The notes beneath the pieces are model-generated. The model saw only the letters and a program-made list of their open reading frames with translations, had not been told where the DNA came from and searched no databases. A DNA stretch of 64,000 nt from Candidatus Villigracilaceae bacterium (GTDB taxonomy: Bacteria; Chloroflexota; Anaerolineae; Anaerolineales; Villigracilaceae): assembly GCA_026645935.1 (NCBI GenBank), contig JAPKMP010000011.1, positions 62,001 through 126,000 of the forward strand, in the 5' to 3' direction. A program made the translations under genes and the position numbers. Positions 59,606 through 64,000 of this stretch are shown here, piece by piece; within the stretch, counting starts at the first letter, position 1; every line of letters begins with the position of its first letter.

Positions 59606-60925
59606 ATGATTCTATATGAAAAGATCGCTGCACAACTTCCCGCATGGCGGGAACGAATCAAATCCCTTGCCAAGGACCACGCCGAAGTCGTGGTCGACAA
59701 GGTCACCGTCGGGCAGATCGTCGGTGGGATGCGCGATATCAAATCCCTGCTTACAGATGTCTCATATGTCGATTCGAACGAAGGCATCCGCTTTCGCGGA
59801 TTGTCCATCCCTGAAGTGTTGAAGAAACTCCCCAAACCGCGTGGCGCGAAGATTCCGCTCGTGGGCGGTTTGTATTATCTTTTGATGGTTGGCGAGATCC
59901 CCACCATGGAAGAGGCGATGGCCGTCGAAGACGAATGGGATAAACGCGCTGAAATTCCCGACTACGTCTACAAGATGCTGAAGACGATGCCCAAGGACGC
60001 GCACCCGATGATCCTTTTGAATCTGGCGGTCATGTCTCTGGAGCGCAACTCTGCCTTTGCAAGAAAATACAGGGAAGGCATGAAGAAGGACGAATATTGG
60101 GAACCCGCGCTGGAAGACAGCCTTGATCTGACTGCCAAGATCCCGGTGATCGCGGCATTCATCTACCGCTACAAATATTTTGGTGAGAAGAAGAAACCGG
60201 GTTATAACGTCAAGTTGGATTACGGCGCAAATTTCGCGCGCATGATGAAGATCTCGGATAAAAAGGGTTATGCGGATCTTTCGCGCCTTTACTTCATACT
60301 GCATTCCGATCATGAATCAGGGAACGTATCGGCTCACTCCACCCATCTTGTCGGATCATCGCTCTCAGACATCTATTTCGCCTATTCCGCCGGTCTGAGC
60401 GGGCTCGCCGGTCCGCTGCACGGGCTTGCCAACCAGGAATGTCTTGCCTGGCTTCTCGAAGTGATCAAGCGGTTCGATGGCGTGCCTTCGCGCGACGACT
60501 TGTATAAGTTTGCATGGGATACACTGAACAGCGGCAAGGTCATTCCGGGATACGGTCATGCCGTTCTGCGCGTGCCCGATCCCCGTTTCACTGCGCAGAT
60601 GGAATTCGCCAAGGCTCGCTTTCCCCACGACGATCTCGTCCGCCTCGCGGATATGGTATTCGATGTGGTGCCGACCGTGCTCAAGGAACAGGGCAAGGCG
60701 AAGAACCCCGCACCAAACGTGGACGCGATCAGCGGGACGCTTCAATATTATTACGGTGTCCGCGAATTCGATTTTTACACTGTGTTATTCGGCGTCGGCC
60801 GTGCCCTCGGCGTGACCGCCAACTACGTCTGGTCGCGCGCGCTCGGCATGCCCATCGAACGACCAAAGTCGGTGACGACGAAGATGCTCGAAGAGGCGGT
60901 TGCAAAATCCCTGCAACCTTTGTAA
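59606..60925 (+). CDS. gltA: Citrate synthase
   Basis: Condenses acetyl-CoA and oxaloacetate to citrate, the first TCA step, next to malate dehydrogenase. The 439 residues match the longer, eukaryotic-like branch (GLSIPEVLKKLPK, PLVGGLYYLLMVGEIPT). Catalytic residues are visible: His in HSDHESGNVSAH, His in IPGYGHAVLRVPDPR and Asp in APNVDAISG. The acetyl-CoA-side motif GLAGPLHGLANQE is intact. The start at 59606 is preceded by CAGGAG. It ends at a perfect hairpin terminator. Confidence 0.95.
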   Translation: MILYEKIAAQLPAWRERIKSLAKDHAEVVVDKVTVGQIVGGMRDIKSLLTDVSYVDSNEGIRFRGLSIPEVLKKLPKPRGAKIPLVGGLYYLLMVGEIPTMEEAMAVEDEWDKRAEIPDYVYKMLKTMPKDAHPMILLNLAVMSLERNSAFARKYREGMKKDEYWEPALEDSLDLTAKIPVIAAFIYRYKYFGEKKKPGYNVKLDYGANFARMMKISDKKGYADLSRLYFILHSDHESGNVSAHSTHLVGSSLSDIYFAYSAGLSGLAGPLHGLANQECLAWLLEVIKRFDGVPSRDDLYKFAWDTLNSGKVIPGYGHAVLRVPDPRFTAQMEFAKARFPHDDLVRLADMVFDVVPTVLKEQGKAKNPAPNVDAISGTLQYYYGVREFDFYTVLFGVGRALGVTANYVWSRALGMPIERPKSVTTKMLEEAVAKSLQPL

Positions 60926-60934
60926 ACCAATTCG

Positions 60935-60969
60935 ACAACTCCCGGGTTCTTCTTGAACCCGGGAGTTGT
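60935..60969 (+). terminator. Intrinsic terminator of the mdh-citrate synthase operon
   Basis: ACAACTCCCGGGTTC (60935-60949) and GAACCCGGGAGTTGT (60955-60969) form a perfect 15-bp stem with a five-base loop, followed by TCTTTATT. It lies ten bases after the citrate synthase stop and six before the stop of the convergent gene. Confidence 0.85.
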
Positions 60970-60975
60970 TCTTTA

Positions 60976-61236
60976 TTAACCGCTCCGATGATGGGTGTCT
61001 TCCTTTGCGCTCCTGAATTTCACAAGCCGTACGATCCGCGCCTTGTCGCGCAAATACCAGGGAACGATCTGACGCGCATCTTCATGGGTTTCCGCCTCCA
61101 CGATGGCCCAACCGGTGTGGTCGTTATCCTTGCAGCCCCATTCGAAGTGGTGCAAATACCCGGCGGCGTGGATGTCACGGATGACCTGTTCGCAAGCCTC
61201 GACCGCATGAGGCGATTCGATCAAAAACCTTTCCAT
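60976..61236 (-). CDS. Small alpha-beta (ferredoxin-like) protein
   Basis: An 86-residue protein from ATG 61236, which has AAGGAG upstream. A longer frame to 61305 is rejected because the added codons overlap the neighbour and lack that site. Pattern: MERFLIESPHAVEACEQVIRD, HHFEWGCKDNDHTGWAIVEA and IVPWYLRDKARIVRLVKF. The alternating strand-helix-strand layout resembles dimeric alpha-beta barrels. A histidine-cysteine pair could bind metal, which is unproven. It is 65 bases downstream of the oligopeptidase gene on the same strand. Confidence 0.7.
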   Translation of the reverse strand: MERFLIESPHAVEACEQVIRDIHAAGYLHHFEWGCKDNDHTGWAIVEAETHEDARQIVPWYLRDKARIVRLVKFRSAKEDTHHRSG

Positions 61237-61301
61237 TCTTCTCTCCTTACTTCTAAAGGATTGTCGCATCAGTTGAATTTTATTTCGTTTGAAGAAATTT
61301 A

Positions 61302-63389
61302 TCAATCAGGCTTGTTCGGTCTTTCCAGGTTAAACCGGTCGAGTAGAAAGGCATAATCCAGCGCGATTTCCTTGATGTAGTCGAACCGTCCGCTCGCCCC
61401 GGCGTGACCGGAGTTGTAATTGACATAGAATACCGCGAGATTATCGTCGGTCTTGATTTCTCGCAATTTCGCCATAAACTTCGCCGGTTCCCAGAACGCC
61501 ACGCGCGGATCGTTCAAGCCTGTAGTAATGAGCAGGTTTGGGTAGTCCGTCGTTTTCAAATTGTCGTAGGGTGAATACGAAAGCATATATTCGAACATCA
61601 TCTTATCTTCCGGGTTTCCCCATTGGTCGTATTCCTGCGTAGTGAGCGGTATGGACGGGTCGTTCATGGTCGTGACCACATCCACAAAAGGGACCTTTGC
61701 GATGACGACTTTGAACAGGTCCGGGCGCATGGTCATGCATGCCCCGACGAGCAGCCCGCCCGCCGAAGCGCCCTGGATGGCAAGTTTGTCCTTCGCGACG
61801 TATCCCTCTTGAATCAAATACTCGGCGCAGGCGATGAAGTCGGTGAATGAATTCCGCTTTTGTTCCATTCTTCCTTGTTCGTACCAGTCGCGCCCCATAT
61901 CGTACCCGCCGCGGATATGCGCGACAGCATAGACAAATCCCCGGTCGATGAGGCTGAAACGGTTGGAGTCAAAATACGGGTCGATGGTCGCACCGTAAGA
62001 GCCATAACCGTACATCAAAGCCGGATTTGAGCCGTCCTTCTTTTGCATTTCCTTGTGATAGGCTAGCGTGATCGGCACCTTCGTCCCGTCCGACGCTATC
62101 GCATGGATGCGCTCCAATTGGTAATTGGATTTGTCGAAACCCCTGATCTCATCCACTTTCTTAACTTCCCATTCGCCTGTGTTCATGTGAACGTCGACGA
62201 TCGTATTGGGTGTGATGAGAGAGGAATATTTCAGACGCAGAAGGTTTGTCTTGAATTCCGGATTTCCTTCAGGATGCGCGTTATACGACGGTTCGGGGAA
62301 TTTTACATACTGAACATTGCTTATTCCGTCCGCGTCGCTGATGCGGACCTGCCTCAAACCGCCTTTGCGTTCGTAGACGACCAGATGATTCTCGAACGTA
62401 TCGAGGTAATCCACCAGCACATCCTCGCGGTGGGGGATGATCTCTTTCCAATTCCCCTTGTTCGGCGCATCAGCGGACGTCACGCTGACTTTGAAATTCT
62501 TCGCGCCGTCATTATGGACGATGAAAAATCTGCCCTTGTGATGCGCCGCGTTGTAATCCAATCCTTCGATACGCGGCTGCAAGATGCGAAATCCGCCGGT
62601 CGGATCGTTCGCATCCAAAAAACGGATCTCGCGGGTATCCGTGCTGTAATGGTAGGTCATTATCAAAGCGCGGTCGCGTGTCTTGTGGACATACAAATGA
62701 AACGCCTCGTCCGCTTCATGCAGGATCATCATATCGTCTTTGGGATCGGTGCCGATGATGTGACGGAATAATTTATCGGGGCGCAGCGTCTCATCCAATG
62801 TAATGTAAAAGACGGTCTTGTTATCGTTCGCCCATTCCACGCCGAAACGCTCGTATGCGCTGCCGGACACGTTGCCGATCGTTTCAGGGAAATATTCCCC
62901 ACTGAGAAGGTCTTTGATATAAATCGTAAAAACCTCGCTGCCCTCGAAATCCGCCACGTAGGCAAGTTTCGTCCCGTCTGGACTGGTCTCGAATCCGCTG
63001 ATTCCGCAGAACGCTTTTCCCTCCGCCAGTTGATTCTGGTCGAGCAATATTTCCTCGTCAGCGTCGAGCGATTTGTATCGGCGGCAAAAGATGGGATATT
63101 GCTTCCCCTCCTCGTGCCTCTCGTAATGGAAATACTCGCCTCGCTTCTCCGGGACAGTCGAATCGATTTCCTGAATCCTGCCCTTCATCTCGGAGAAGAG
63201 CCGTTCCTGCAGGGGTTTCGTGTGTCCCATCACCTCTTCGAGGTAATCGCTCTCGGCGCGGAGATAATTCATCGTCTCCGGATCGTTCCTGTCGCGCATC
63301 CAGTAGTAATCGTCGATGCGGGTGACGCCGTGCTGGGTCATTTCATGGCGGCGTTTCGGGGCGGATGGCGCGTTTTTTGTTTTGCTCAT
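61302..63389 (-). CDS. Oligopeptidase B-like serine peptidase (S9A)
   Basis: A 695-residue soluble prolyl-oligopeptidase-family enzyme. The N-terminal seven-blade propeller begins VTRIDDYYWMRDRNDPE. The alpha/beta-hydrolase domain has the nucleophile Ser in IQGASAGGLLVGA, the Asp in TTGLNDPRVAFWEP and the His in NSGHAGASGRFDYIKE. YGSYGATIDPYFDSNR and AHIRGGYDMGRDWYEQG support oligopeptidase B, which cuts after basic residues in short peptides. There is no signal sequence. The DinB-family gene lies 20 bases upstream, so the two are probably cotranscribed. Confidence 0.93.
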   Translation of the reverse strand: MSKTKNAPSAPKRRHEMTQHGVTRIDDYYWMRDRNDPETMNYLRAESDYLEEVMGHTKPLQERLFSEMKGRIQEIDSTVPEKRGEYFHYERHEEGKQYPIFCRRYKSLDADEEILLDQNQLAEGKAFCGISGFETSPDGTKLAYVADFEGSEVFTIYIKDLLSGEYFPETIGNVSGSAYERFGVEWANDNKTVFYITLDETLRPDKLFRHIIGTDPKDDMMILHEADEAFHLYVHKTRDRALIMTYHYSTDTREIRFLDANDPTGGFRILQPRIEGLDYNAAHHKGRFFIVHNDGAKNFKVSVTSADAPNKGNWKEIIPHREDVLVDYLDTFENHLVVYERKGGLRQVRISDADGISNVQYVKFPEPSYNAHPEGNPEFKTNLLRLKYSSLITPNTIVDVHMNTGEWEVKKVDEIRGFDKSNYQLERIHAIASDGTKVPITLAYHKEMQKKDGSNPALMYGYGSYGATIDPYFDSNRFSLIDRGFVYAVAHIRGGYDMGRDWYEQGRMEQKRNSFTDFIACAEYLIQEGYVAKDKLAIQGASAGGLLVGACMTMRPDLFKVVIAKVPFVDVVTTMNDPSIPLTTQEYDQWGNPEDKMMFEYMLSYSPYDNLKTTDYPNLLITTGLNDPRVAFWEPAKFMAKLREIKTDDNLAVFYVNYNSGHAGASGRFDYIKEIALDYAFLLDRFNLERPNKPD

Positions 63390-63409
63390 GATCCTATTCT
63401 TTCCTTGTG

Positions 63410-63937
63410 TTAAGCAGCGGGAAGATATTTTTCGCGCAAGCTCGCCATGTGATGGTCCACATGCCCGACGATCATATAAGCCAACGCGCGGGCGCTGATC
63501 GGCGCGCCGCTTGCGCTACCGATTTCGGCAAAGGCGGAGTCTTTCGTGTTTTGAACCATACGGATGGTGGCATGGCGGATGGATTCGAACTCATCGAGCA
63601 GGCTCGCAAGTGGAAGTTCATCCGCCATGGACTCTCGTACGAAATCATCCTGCTCGAAGCCTGGCAGGGGAGTCTTATCCTTGCGCGAGACCCGCAGGAA
63701 CCGATAAGAAAAGACCCGCTCGACGTCTATCAGATGAGAAACGACTTCTTTGATGGACCATTCCGCGGGTCCGGGTTTGAAGCGGGCTTGAGCGTCAGAT
63801 AAACTTCCCAACGCGGATCGAATCTCATCGAGTTGATGCGGCAGGGCGGCGGTTACATCTCCGCGGGCAGCGGCGCGCTGAACGTAATCCGCGTAGAAGG
63901 GAGAGTATTCTTCAGGAGGTGGAGGGGTAATTCTCAT
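63410..63937 (-). CDS. DinB-family putative metal-dependent protein
   Basis: A 175-residue four-helix bundle protein of the DinB/YfiT superfamily. The pattern RFKPGPAEWSIKEVVSHLIDVERVF and HVDHHMASLREKY supplies the histidines that bind a metal ion in known members (one from each of three helices). Members include thiol S-transferases that use bacillithiol or mycothiol, and genes of unknown function. Substrate here is unknown. It lies directly upstream of the oligopeptidase B gene on the same strand. The last 63 bases of the window show nothing assignable. Confidence 0.88.
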   Translation of the reverse strand: MRITPPPPEEYSPFYADYVQRAAARGDVTAALPHQLDEIRSALGSLSDAQARFKPGPAEWSIKEVVSHLIDVERVFSYRFLRVSRKDKTPLPGFEQDDFVRESMADELPLASLLDEFESIRHATIRMVQNTKDSAFAEIGSASGAPISARALAYMIVGHVDHHMASLREKYLPAA

Positions 63938-64000
63938 GGTGTGGTCCTTTTCGATTTTAAATCAGTAAACAGGCAGGAGGTTCGTCAGAACGTTCAAGAA

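Overview
The window looks like chromosomal DNA from an uncultured member of the Chloroflexota, class Anaerolineae. Reasons: lipoproteins with an LLLAAC-type lipobox followed by an Ala/Pro/Glu/Thr linker; a PrmC with NLPY instead of NPPY; MoxR-DUF58-VWA, Reg_prop, CARDB and DDFSDPNSGW-type surface proteins; and many short dispersed palindromes. This placement is inferred from style, not from a marker gene. I found no rRNA, tRNA, CRISPR array or intact insertion sequence. There are 59 supported genes, including one cut by the left edge and a 49-aa gene at 44345-44494.

Left part (1-10.4 kb): a Reg_prop propeller lipoprotein runs off the left edge. It diverges from a five-gene oligopeptide/nickel-type ABC import operon whose substrate-binding protein appears circularly permuted. 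A small membrane protein and a convergent heme A synthase follow. From 10.5 to 20 kb, mostly on the minus strand: a TPR protein, DNA polymerase I with intact proofreading motifs, a receiver/roadblock/IS200-transposase-like fusion that has lost its HUH histidines, a conserved unknown protein, and a TrpB-like PLP enzyme.

The 20-24.5 kb stretch looks accessory: a small membrane protein, a DUF559 nuclease, a 1007-aa TIR-STAND-TPR protein of probable anti-phage function, and a 3-TM protein. Dispersed palindromes flank the STAND gene, and others appear to be built into its reading frame. From 24.6 to 38.5 kb, mostly on the plus strand: a CDP-alcohol phosphotransferase-like protein overlapping an EEP-family hydrolase, an HtrA-like protease, MoxR/DUF58/VWA/VWA, a membrane protein with SelA, a zinc-ribbon membrane protein with an M24 peptidase, an ATPase, and TsaD.

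From 38.6 to 46.7 kb on the minus strand: the translation-quality genes prfA, prmC and tsaC, split by a GT39-MalF fusion plus a MalG-like permease. Upstream lie uvrC, a CheY-like regulator and a 49-aa membrane protein. From 47.7 to 57.1 kb: a two-component system with a small membrane protein, a LysE exporter, two AT-rich lipoproteins, a quinone-oxidoreductase-like enzyme, an XRE/DUF4870 regulator, three DUF4386-like membrane proteins and a rhodanese. The two-component operon and the rhodanese gene share a 62-bp upstream element with heptamers at 11-bp phasing, suggesting one regulon.

Right end (57.4-64 kb): thioredoxin reductase, malate dehydrogenase and citrate synthase on the plus strand. 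A small alpha-beta protein, oligopeptidase B and a DinB-family protein follow on the minus strand.

The observations most worth a second look are the permuted binding protein, the HUH-less transposase-domain fusion, the GT39-MalF fusion inside the release-factor operon, the TIR-STAND island with in-frame repeats, and the shared 62-bp promoter element.
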